Positions 34,314 to 41,874 of a DNA stretch of 64,000 nucleotides are shown here, in pieces. Under the pieces are notes generated by a model. That model was not told the DNA's origin. It saw nothing but the letters and a program-made list of their open reading frames with translations, and made no database searches. Source of the DNA: an uncultured Sphingomonas sp. (GTDB lineage Bacteria; Pseudomonadota; Alphaproteobacteria; Sphingomonadales; Sphingomonadaceae); assembly GCF_913776855.1 (NCBI RefSeq), contig NZ_CAJYQD010000033.1:56243-120242 (forward strand), in the 5' to 3' direction. The first letter of the stretch is position 1, and each line of letters begins with the position of its first letter. Both the position numbers and the translations under genes were made by a program.

Positions 34314-34757
34314 CTAGCTGCCGTCGGCGGGGTCCTCGTCCAGTGTCGCGACACCCATCAGGGGGTGCATGACGAAGGTCCATCCGTCCCCGCCGACGAG
34401 CATCAGCCGCAACGACTGCCGATCCGCCGTGCCGAGCAGCGCGGCCGCGCCTGCGGAAGCGGGCAAGCTGACCGTCGTTCCGTCCTGACGAATGCCGGTC
34501 GCCCAGCCCCGGCGCCCCTCGCGGATTTCGGTGGCAAGCCGCGTGAGCGACGTTTCCAGGGCGGTGCGCGCACGGGCGCCATCGACCCAGGCATGACCGA
34601 CCGGCGCCGATGGCGACAGCGATGGCGATGGCGATGGCGGCACGGCACTTTGCCGGGCGGGTGTCGGTCGTTTCTCGGGACCGCGACGCGGCTTGTCACC
34701 TGTCTGGCCGAGCGGCCGCACCCCCTCCATGCTCATTATTCGTGCAAATTCGTCCAT
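34314..34757 (-). CDS. Hypothetical protein with Ser-Pro repeat
   Basis: A 147-aa protein that I do not recognise. The first half is low-complexity and holds a PSPSPSLSPSAP stretch, encoded by a run of near-identical hexamers (GATGGC-type on the plus strand, about 34607-34640). The second half (LETSLTRLATEIREGRRGW, LLGTADRQSLRLMLVGGDGWTFVMHPL) looks like folded protein. No signal peptide. It is antisense-oriented between DUF1826 and the halogenase-like gene, convergent with the former with a 13-base gap. Confidence 0.55.
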   Translation of the reverse strand: MDEFARIMSMEGVRPLGQTGDKPRRGPEKRPTPARQSAVPPSPSPSLSPSAPVGHAWVDGARARTALETSLTRLATEIREGRRGWATGIRQDGTTVSLPASAGAAALLGTADRQSLRLMLVGGDGWTFVMHPLMGVATLDEDPADGS

Positions 34758-34942
34758 CGCCGTTTCCCTACCTCACGCGCCGCAGCGTGGAATGCGGACG
34801 ACCCGCTGTCGCGGATACGAAGGTCGAAGGCAAATCTTGCCCGTCCTTTCCCGAACGATGGTGTCGCCGGCGTCGTGCAGCCCACCCAATATCGTACCAT
34901 AGCCGGTTCTCAACCATCCCCCGGCACTCTACCAAGGATCGT

Positions 34943-36448
34943 ATGGAAGCAACGGATCGCATTCGCCATGTCGTCATTCTGGGGGGTGGAACCGCCGGCT
35001 GGATGACGGCAGCGGCGTTGTCGCGCAGCTTCGGACAGAGCGTCGCGATCACCCTGCTCGAATCCGATGCGATCGGCACGGTCGGTGTCGGGGAAGCGAC
35101 CATCCCGACGATCCACTGGTTCAACGACCTGATCGGCATCGACGAGGCCGAGTTCCTGCGTGCGACGAAGGCCACGTTCAAGCTGGGCATCGAATTCGTG
35201 GACTGGACCGCGCCGGGCCATCGCTATTTTCACCCCTTCGGCCAGTTCGGCGCGACCCTGCCTGGCGTCGCGTTCCATCACCGCTGGTTGAAGGCGCGGG
35301 CGGAGGGGATGGACCTGCCGCTGCCCGCGCTGTCGCTCGCTGCACAGCTGGCGGCACAGGGACGGTTCGCAAAGCCGGCGGGGGATGCGCGGTCGATCCT
35401 GTCGACGCTGGGGTACGCCTATCATTTCGATGCGGGGCTGTACGCCGCCTTCCTGCGACGGATGAGCGAAGCGGCCGGCGTCGTCCGCGTGGAAGGGACG
35501 TTGCGCAGGGTCGAACGCGATGGCGAAACCGGCTTCGTCACCGCGTTGACGACCGATCGCGGCGATCGGATCGCTGGGGACCTGTTCATCGACTGCTCGG
35601 GTTTTTGCGCCCTCCTGATCGAGGGTGAAATGGGGGAAGGCTATGAGGACTGGTCGCACTGGTTGCCGTGCGACAGGGCTGTCGCCGTACCGTGCGCCCG
35701 CGTCGCGGCGACCACGCCCTATACCCGCTCGACGGCGCGGGCGGCGGGGTGGCAATGGCGCATTCCGCTGCAGCATCGTACCGGCAACGGCTATGTCTAT
35801 GCCGGGTGCTATCTGTCGGATGATGAAGCGGCCGCGACGCTGCTTGCGAATCTCGACGGCGAAGCGCTGGCCGATCCGCGCTTCCTCCGCTTCACCGCCG
35901 GCACCAGGCGGCGTCCGTGGCGGGGCAATGTGGTCGCGATCGGGCTGTCGTCGGGGTTCCTCGAACCGCTGGAATCGACCAGCATCCACCTGATCCAGAG
36001 CGGTATCACCAAGCTGCTGACACTGTTCCCCACCCGCGATTGCGATCCGGCGCTGGCCGACCGGTTCAACCACGTGTTCGCCCGCGACATGGACGGGATC
36101 AAGGACTTCCTGATCCTGCACTATCACGCGACCAGCGGCCGGGACGATCCGCTGTGGCGGCATTGCCGGACGATGGCGCTGCCCGAAACCCTGCGCGCGC
36201 GAAAGGACCAGTATCGCCGCTCGGGTCGGATCATCCTCGATCCCGACGAGCTGTTCCGGGAAGCGAGCTGGCTGGCAGTGCTGAACGGTCAGGGGATCGT
36301 CGCGCGCGGCCATAATCCGTTGGCGGACGCGATCGACGGTGTGACCAACCGCGCGCAGGTTCGCCAGATTGCCGACGTCATCGCCCGTGCCGCACCGACC
36401 CTGCCAATGCATGACGCCGCGCTGGCGGCGATGATCGGTACGGCGTGA
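34943..36448 (+). CDS. Tryptophan-halogenase-like flavoprotein
   Basis: A 501-aa FAD-dependent halogenase family member. FAD-binding ILGGGTAGWM (residues 12-21), catalytic-type Lys80 in TFKLGIEF, the WxWxIP motif (WQWRIP, residues 270-275) and Glu344 in EPLESTS are all present, so the active site is complete. In sphingomonads and Caulobacter such proteins cluster with TBDRs and sugar enzymes without a known halogenated product, so the natural substrate here is uncertain. RBS AAGGA is 6 bases before ATG 34943. Its stop overlaps the next GTG. Confidence 0.88.
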   Translation: MEATDRIRHVVILGGGTAGWMTAAALSRSFGQSVAITLLESDAIGTVGVGEATIPTIHWFNDLIGIDEAEFLRATKATFKLGIEFVDWTAPGHRYFHPFGQFGATLPGVAFHHRWLKARAEGMDLPLPALSLAAQLAAQGRFAKPAGDARSILSTLGYAYHFDAGLYAAFLRRMSEAAGVVRVEGTLRRVERDGETGFVTALTTDRGDRIAGDLFIDCSGFCALLIEGEMGEGYEDWSHWLPCDRAVAVPCARVAATTPYTRSTARAAGWQWRIPLQHRTGNGYVYAGCYLSDDEAAATLLANLDGEALADPRFLRFTAGTRRRPWRGNVVAIGLSSGFLEPLESTSIHLIQSGITKLLTLFPTRDCDPALADRFNHVFARDMDGIKDFLILHYHATSGRDDPLWRHCRTMALPETLRARKDQYRRSGRIILDPDELFREASWLAVLNGQGIVARGHNPLADAIDGVTNRAQVRQIADVIARAAPTLPMHDAALAAMIGTA

Positions 36449-37119
36449 CCGCGCCCGACGTCGTTGCCCGGCGGATCGGGACGGAGCGACAGCCGATCGC
36501 AATCGTCGACCATTTCCATCCCGACGCCGATGGCTTGCGCGCCTTTGCCGCCGACGCCTGCTTCGAACCGGCGCGGCGACAATATCCGGGCGTGCGGGGC
36601 GCATTGCCGGACGATTATTTCCAGGCGGTCCGACCGGCGCTGTCGCAGGTGGTGGCACATGTGTTCGGTCATCGCGGCGGGATCGCGCTGCTCGATGCCA
36701 GTTTCTCGCTGGTGACCACCCCGCCCGCGCGCCTGTCGATCGAGCAGCGATTGCCGCATTTCGATGCCGTCGACCCGAACCGGATCGCGCTCGTCCATTA
36801 TCTGGGCACGGACGATAGCGGTGGCACCGCCTTCTACCGCCACCGCGCAACGGGGTTCGAGACGATCGACGCGCTGCGGGCGCCAGCCTATCTCGGCGCT
36901 CTTAGCGCCGAGGTCCGCACCGCGCCCCCGCCCGCCGCCTATATCGCCGGATCGAGCGCTCAGTTCGAACAGGTCTCTGCGGTCGACGCCCGCCGCAACC
37001 GCGCTGTGATCTATCGCAGCGCGCTGCTGCACAGCGGCGTCATCCCGGCCCGTGCAACGCTCAGCGACGATCCGGCGCGGGGACGGCTGACGGTTACCGC
37101 CTTCCTGTCGCTGACCTGA
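36445..37119 (+). CDS. DUF6445-family protein
   Basis: A 224-aa protein with GTG start overlapping the halogenase-like stop by 4 nt. Visible blocks are YPGVRGALPDDYFQAV, LPHFDAVDPNRIALVHYLGTDDSGGTAFYRHRATGFE and RAVIYRSALLHSGVIPA. The H-x-D...H layout (PHFD near the middle, LHSG at the end) is that of a 2-oxoglutarate/Fe(II)-dioxygenase-like double-stranded beta helix. Such proteins commonly sit next to tryptophan-halogenase-like genes and TBDRs. Activity unproven. The 3' end overlaps the next, convergent gene by 26 bases. Confidence 0.75.
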   Translation: MTAPDVVARRIGTERQPIAIVDHFHPDADGLRAFAADACFEPARRQYPGVRGALPDDYFQAVRPALSQVVAHVFGHRGGIALLDASFSLVTTPPARLSIEQRLPHFDAVDPNRIALVHYLGTDDSGGTAFYRHRATGFETIDALRAPAYLGALSAEVRTAPPPAAYIAGSSAQFEQVSAVDARRNRAVIYRSALLHSGVIPARATLSDDPARGRLTVTAFLSLT

Positions 37120-39157
37120 GACGGCGCGGCGGCTGGACCGCCAGGTACACCGTACTCCACAGTTGCGCGGCATTGGATTCGTCGACGTCCTGCTTGCCTG
37201 CGCCGAACGCGACGACCCGGTAGCGGCCACCGCTATAGGCCCATGACCATAGTTCCGAACTCTGCGTCGCGCGGGTGGCGTCGATCGCCCGCCACAGCGT
37301 CGTCTGTGCCCCGGTCAGCACTGCCCGTGTCGTGGGGGGCAGGTCGCGGCGAGCGAGTTGACGTTCAAGGCCGGCGGCGAACAGCGCCTGCTGCCACGAC
37401 CACACGACTGCGCCGTGATAGGCGGCGGGGGTGAAGCGGGCCTGCACCACGGCATCGGTCTGCGCGGCGTTGGCGACCAGCATCCCGATATCGGTCATCA
37501 ACCCCGCCGGAAACGGCCGCATCGCGGCAGTGACATAGGTTTCGAGGTCGGCCGGCGACGGGTCGGCAAACATCAGCGCAAAGCCTTCGTCGGAATGGAC
37601 GATCGGGATCGGGCGTCCTTCGTCATCGAGGGCGATCGCATGGAACACGAGGGGATCGCCACCTATCGCGGCCAACGCCGGCGCGGCGGGAATGCCCAGG
37701 CTGCGCGCATAGCCTTCGATCCGGGGTTTCGCCTGCGCTGCGGGCAGCGACACCCTGAACATCTGCGGCGCGCGCTGGCGCCAAATGGCCGCCATCGCCT
37801 CCGCCCGTGCCAGTGCCGCACGATCCTCTGCCGTCATATACCGGTCGAGCAGCCCGGCGCGCAGCATCCGTGCGGCCGACTCCAGCGCCGCGGGTACGAA
37901 TACCGCATTGACGTCATAGGCATAGCGCCCGCGACCCAGCCCTTCCTCGCTATCCCGCCACTGCCCGGTCAGCCGCCCCTTCCCGATCGCGACCAGCCGG
38001 GCATAGCCGGGATCGTCGGCAAAGGGCCGCGCGGTGTCGAGGACGAAGCGCAGGTTGCGCACCAGCCCCTTGCCCGCCGGCGCCGTGGTGCCGGGCACAC
38101 CCTCGCTGACCAGCGGCCGGTCGAGGAACGCGCGCGCTGCGGCCGCATTGCCATGGTCGAGCAGATAGGCGGCGGCGACGGGAGCCAGCATATAGTCGTC
38201 ATCGACCATCGCATAATCCAGCACCGCGGCGTCGCCGCTACCGCCATGCCGCCGCCGGTCGAGGACGGCGAATTCGCCGATGCCTTCTTCATGCGCGACA
38301 TCGCCGCGCGCATCCAGCCGCGCCAGCACCGATCCCAGCCCGGCCTCGATCGCCTGCGGCTGCAACACCGGCATCAGCAGGCGCACCGACATCAGCGTGT
38401 CGCGCCCGAAATAGGTCTGGAACCGCCACGATCCGGCAAGGAACTTCTCGCGATAGCTGAGGAACCGCAACGCGTTACGCGCGCCGGGATCATCGGCGGC
38501 GCGGGCGTTCAGCAACTCGTTCGGGGCAAGGCCGGTCAGCGGCGCCTCTCCGCTCGACGCGGTGATCTCCATGCGGATCGGCCGCCCGATGTCGGCGACC
38601 AGCGCCCCGCCCCGGATGCTGCCCGACAACAGCCGCACCTGCAGGAGATAGCCGGGCTTGCCATCGAGGCGCGGACGGCTCCAGCGAATGGTGTTGTCCG
38701 TGACGACCGGATCGACCGCGACCTCGGACGGGAAACGACCGACCGACTGATAGTCGCGGAGGAAGCGGATGCTCGACAACACCGCCTGCCTGATACGGAG
38801 CTGCGGCGCTTCGATACTGGCTATGATGACGATCGCGGGCTGCGGTCCGACAACGCCGGGTGCGGTGGTCGGGTGCGGTGGCTGTTCCAACCGCCACGTC
38901 GCCGCACGCGCCAGCGGTTCGAACCACAACCCTACGCCGCTGTTACCTGCCGGAAAGGCGACGAGGATGCGCGGATCGGTGCCGTTGCGCAGCAGCAGAT
39001 GCGCCGCGACCGGCCCCTCGCGGACAAAGGCGTTGAGGTTCTGTCCCTCGTTCAGCTGATACGCCAGCTCAGGCACCTTGGCCGGACGCTGCGCCACCGC
39101 CAGTCCCGTTCCCGCCAGCATCGCGCCAGCCAGCATCCACCGCGCTACAGTCTTCAT
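37094..39157 (-). CDS. Exported (alpha/alpha)6 glycosidase-like protein
   Basis: A 687-aa protein. Signal peptide (MKTVARWMLAGAMLAGTGLA, then AQ). The N-terminal half is beta-rich (to about residue 260). The C-terminal half looks like the glycogen-debranching/GH15/GH63 alpha-toroid: FQTYFGRDTLMSVRLLMPVLQP, ARGDVAHEEGIGEF, YAMVDDDYMLAPVAAAYLLDHG, and WSWQQALFAAGLE. The GRDT and E-E-G-I-G blocks contain candidate acid/base residues. I would expect an exo-acting glycosidase on an oligosaccharide imported by the TBDR upstream; exact family not set. It begins 60 bases after the TBDR stop, past a strong hairpin. Confidence 0.72.
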   Translation of the reverse strand: MKTVARWMLAGAMLAGTGLAVAQRPAKVPELAYQLNEGQNLNAFVREGPVAAHLLLRNGTDPRILVAFPAGNSGVGLWFEPLARAATWRLEQPPHPTTAPGVVGPQPAIVIIASIEAPQLRIRQAVLSSIRFLRDYQSVGRFPSEVAVDPVVTDNTIRWSRPRLDGKPGYLLQVRLLSGSIRGGALVADIGRPIRMEITASSGEAPLTGLAPNELLNARAADDPGARNALRFLSYREKFLAGSWRFQTYFGRDTLMSVRLLMPVLQPQAIEAGLGSVLARLDARGDVAHEEGIGEFAVLDRRRHGGSGDAAVLDYAMVDDDYMLAPVAAAYLLDHGNAAAARAFLDRPLVSEGVPGTTAPAGKGLVRNLRFVLDTARPFADDPGYARLVAIGKGRLTGQWRDSEEGLGRGRYAYDVNAVFVPAALESAARMLRAGLLDRYMTAEDRAALARAEAMAAIWRQRAPQMFRVSLPAAQAKPRIEGYARSLGIPAAPALAAIGGDPLVFHAIALDDEGRPIPIVHSDEGFALMFADPSPADLETYVTAAMRPFPAGLMTDIGMLVANAAQTDAVVQARFTPAAYHGAVVWSWQQALFAAGLERQLARRDLPPTTRAVLTGAQTTLWRAIDATRATQSSELWSWAYSGGRYRVVAFGAGKQDVDESNAAQLWSTVYLAVQPPRRLRSATGRR

Positions 39158-39181
39158 CCGCCACCTCTTCCGTAAAGATAG

Positions 39182-39211
39182 GGGGTGCCGTATCGCAAGA
39201 CACGGCACCCC
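39182..39211 (-). terminator. Strong hairpin after TBDR gene
   Basis: Perfect 10-bp arms GGGGTGCCGT and ACGGCACCCC, loop of 10 with two more possible pairs. On the minus strand it is followed by CTATCTTTACGG. It lies just after the TBDR stop and ahead of the glycosidase-like gene, so it either ends the TBDR transcript or attenuates read-through. Confidence 0.8.
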
Positions 39212-39217
39212 GGACGT

Positions 39218-41755
39218 TCAGAACCGGAACGTCAGCGACCCGCCATAGGTCGGGCCGACGATACCGCGGGCATAGAAATATCCATCGGTAATCGCCTGCG
39301 TCTGCCCCTGGCGCGGATTGCCTTCGGTTAGGCCCACGACGTCGAACACATTGTCGGCGTTCAGGTTCAGCTGCACCCGCTGGCTGAGGTTCAGGTTCAC
39401 GCCGATCCCGGTAACGCCATAGCTGGGCAGCGCGATACCGTTGCCGTTGTCCGCAAAGATCTTGCCGACATACTTGTAGCGGGCATAGACCTCACCCCGC
39501 CCGTCGGGGAGCGTAAGCGTCGGCATGATGGTAAACAGCCGTGCTGGCGTCCGCTCCGGCCGGTTGCCTTCGAATGCCGCCCCCTGGTCGACACCGTCCA
39601 GTTCGAGGTTGAGCAGCTGCGGGTCCTGGAACACCCCCTGGAAATCGACCGAGAACCAGTTCGTCGGGCGTACCACGAAATCGATCTCGACGCCCTTGGT
39701 CCGCAGGTCGGCGTTCAGGTTCTGTTGCTGAGAGGGGTTGTTGGGGTTGGCGAAATTATAATTCTGGTTGTCGAAATTGGTCCGGAACACCGTCGCCGAA
39801 CCGGAAAAGACCCTCCCATATTCATACCGGACGCCGGCTTCGTACAGCTCGATGGTGGTGATCGGGTCGACATTGTTCGTCTGGAACCCGTTGGCATAGC
39901 GGGCATAGACCGAGAAGTTCGGGGTAATCAGATAGTTTGCACCGACGGTGTACGATGCCTTGCGCCGCGTACGCTGCCGGGTCGCAAAGGTACCGTCGAA
40001 GCTGGACCCGACATTGCGGACCACGCCGCCGACGCCCGGCTGCACCGCCTGGTTCACCGCCAGCTGATTGCCGTCGAGCGCGGTCGCATCGTCGCTTTCC
40101 CAGCGCACGCCACCGTCGACGCGCAGGTCGCCGAACGCCACTTCGTCGTTCACATACAGCGAAACGGCCGAATCCCGGCGCTCTCGAATGCCGGCGCCCC
40201 AGTCGCCATAGGAAACGAGGCCGTTGTCGGACAGCGTGCCGATGACCTGGTTGTTACCGTCCAGCGCCACGATGTCGTATACGTCGCTGTTGGTCTTCAC
40301 GTCGTTGACCATGCTGCCGGTCGCCGACTGATCCTGCTTGCGGATCACGTTGTAGTACATGACGCCGGCGGTCAGCGAGTTCTTGAACCGGTCGTTTTCA
40401 TATTCCCAGCGACCGCCGACATTCGCACCGAAATCGCGGCCGTCGATATAGTCGTGGTTGAGCGTCGTCCGCTGGAGAAAACCGTTGCCGGCCAAGGCGG
40501 CCAGCTGCGCGGTCTGATTCGACCCCAGCACCACGCCGGTCCGCAGGTTCTTGATCCCGAAGCGAGTCGCGGCCGGATAGGCCGCCCGGCCGAGCGTCAG
40601 CAGGTCGTTGATCGGCGAGGCCGCACCGGGCGTCAGGTAGTTCTGCGCGCTGGTCAGGCCCGCATTGCCCGTCCCCGAACCGGGGAACAGCCCGTTGAAG
40701 TCGTACGAATATTTCAGGTAGCGGACATGGGCGAACAGGTCGACCGTATCCCCCACCGGCTTTTCGATGTCGAAGCGGACCTGTGCGGTCTTCGCCTTGA
40801 TCCCGTCGCGATAGCGGAATTCGCGGAAGCCGCTGGGATGAGCGAAGGTCGATACCGGCACCGCAATATTGGCAAAGGAATCGCCGCCGACATTGCCGTC
40901 CTGCGTGTCCAACCCCGGAATACCGCGCACCTTGCCGCCGTCGAGCCGGTACGGCATCGTGGCATAATAAGCGTTTTCGACATCGCCGCCCTTCGCCGAC
41001 AGTCGCGCATAGCCGCCGCCATCGAAGCGATATTCCAGCATCCCCTTCAACCGCCAGCCGGCATAGTCGAACGGGTTCTCACGCACGCCGGGGCTGGACT
41101 GGATATAGCCGCCGACATTGAAGGCGAGCTTGTCGCTCAGCGGTTGCGAATAATAGAAATCGCCACGCTTCATGCCGTAGTTATAGGCGGTGACGCGCGC
41201 CGCCCCCTCGGCTTCCCTGAAGTTCGGCCGCTTCGAGATGAAGTTGATCGTCGCACCCGCGCCGTTGACGGTCAGCACGCCCGAAGAACCGCCCTTCACC
41301 GCTTCCAGCCGGTCGATGGTCAGGTCCTGATCAAAGAAGAAGTCGGCCCCGCCGCCGCCATAGAGGATCGGCATCCCGTCCTCTTCGAGCTGGACGAACC
41401 GCTGGCCGCCACCCTGCAGGCCGCGCACCGAATAGTTGTTCGACACCTGTCCCGCCGTCGCCTCGACGAAGATGCCTGGCACGAGTTCGAGCATATCGGC
41501 GGTCGACCGCGGCGCGCGCCGATCGATGTCGGCACGGTCGGCCAGCGTGATGTCTGCCGAAGCGGTGATGAGCGGACGATCGCGCGAGGTCGTTCCGGTG
41601 ACGACGATGACGTCCTGTTCGTCATCGGTTGTCGCGGTCCCGGCCTGCGCCGAACCCGCATCCGCCGGCGGGGTCTGTCCCCAGGCGGCGGCCGGCAGCA
41701 GCGCCGCACTTGCCAGCAGCGCCGCACGCGCAGCGTTGCGATTGAATGACAGCAT
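39218..41755 (-). CDS. TonB-dependent receptor
   Basis: An 845-aa outer-membrane receptor. Signal peptide (ARAALLASAALLPAAAWG-Q), acidic linker, TonB/plug start (DEQDVIVVTGTTSRDRPL), plug motifs MLELVPGIFVEATAGQVSNNYSVRGL, then IDRLEAVKGGSSGVLTVNGAGATINFISKRP, and a barrel ending GPTYGGSLTFRF. Neighbours (GH3 divergent, alpha-toroid glycosidase downstream) favour carbohydrate uptake, but the plug also resembles siderophore-type receptors, so the ligand is open. RBS GAGAGG before ATG 41755. Confidence 0.92.
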   Translation of the reverse strand: MLSFNRNAARAALLASAALLPAAAWGQTPPADAGSAQAGTATTDDEQDVIVVTGTTSRDRPLITASADITLADRADIDRRAPRSTADMLELVPGIFVEATAGQVSNNYSVRGLQGGGQRFVQLEEDGMPILYGGGGADFFFDQDLTIDRLEAVKGGSSGVLTVNGAGATINFISKRPNFREAEGAARVTAYNYGMKRGDFYYSQPLSDKLAFNVGGYIQSSPGVRENPFDYAGWRLKGMLEYRFDGGGYARLSAKGGDVENAYYATMPYRLDGGKVRGIPGLDTQDGNVGGDSFANIAVPVSTFAHPSGFREFRYRDGIKAKTAQVRFDIEKPVGDTVDLFAHVRYLKYSYDFNGLFPGSGTGNAGLTSAQNYLTPGAASPINDLLTLGRAAYPAATRFGIKNLRTGVVLGSNQTAQLAALAGNGFLQRTTLNHDYIDGRDFGANVGGRWEYENDRFKNSLTAGVMYYNVIRKQDQSATGSMVNDVKTNSDVYDIVALDGNNQVIGTLSDNGLVSYGDWGAGIRERRDSAVSLYVNDEVAFGDLRVDGGVRWESDDATALDGNQLAVNQAVQPGVGGVVRNVGSSFDGTFATRQRTRRKASYTVGANYLITPNFSVYARYANGFQTNNVDPITTIELYEAGVRYEYGRVFSGSATVFRTNFDNQNYNFANPNNPSQQQNLNADLRTKGVEIDFVVRPTNWFSVDFQGVFQDPQLLNLELDGVDQGAAFEGNRPERTPARLFTIMPTLTLPDGRGEVYARYKYVGKIFADNGNGIALPSYGVTGIGVNLNLSQRVQLNLNADNVFDVVGLTEGNPRQGQTQAITDGYFYARGIVGPTYGGSLTFRF

Positions 41756-41874
41756 GATCCTCTCCCACCTCTGGAATTCGTTGGCCCCGACATCGTTGGG
41801 ACCGGTTACATCTAGACCCCAGCCCGAAACGCGGCAATCATGGTATAACGAACACGATGTAATAGGATCGCGCT

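Noticed and set aside
34365..35006. A 213-aa plus-strand ORF opposite the hypothetical protein
   Set aside because: It runs into the halogenase-like gene's upstream region with Arg-rich composition and no start signal; the minus-strand frame looks more protein-like.
39725..41749. A 674-aa plus-strand ORF over the second TBDR
   Set aside because: Antisense shadow; the minus-strand frame holds clear plug and barrel motifs.
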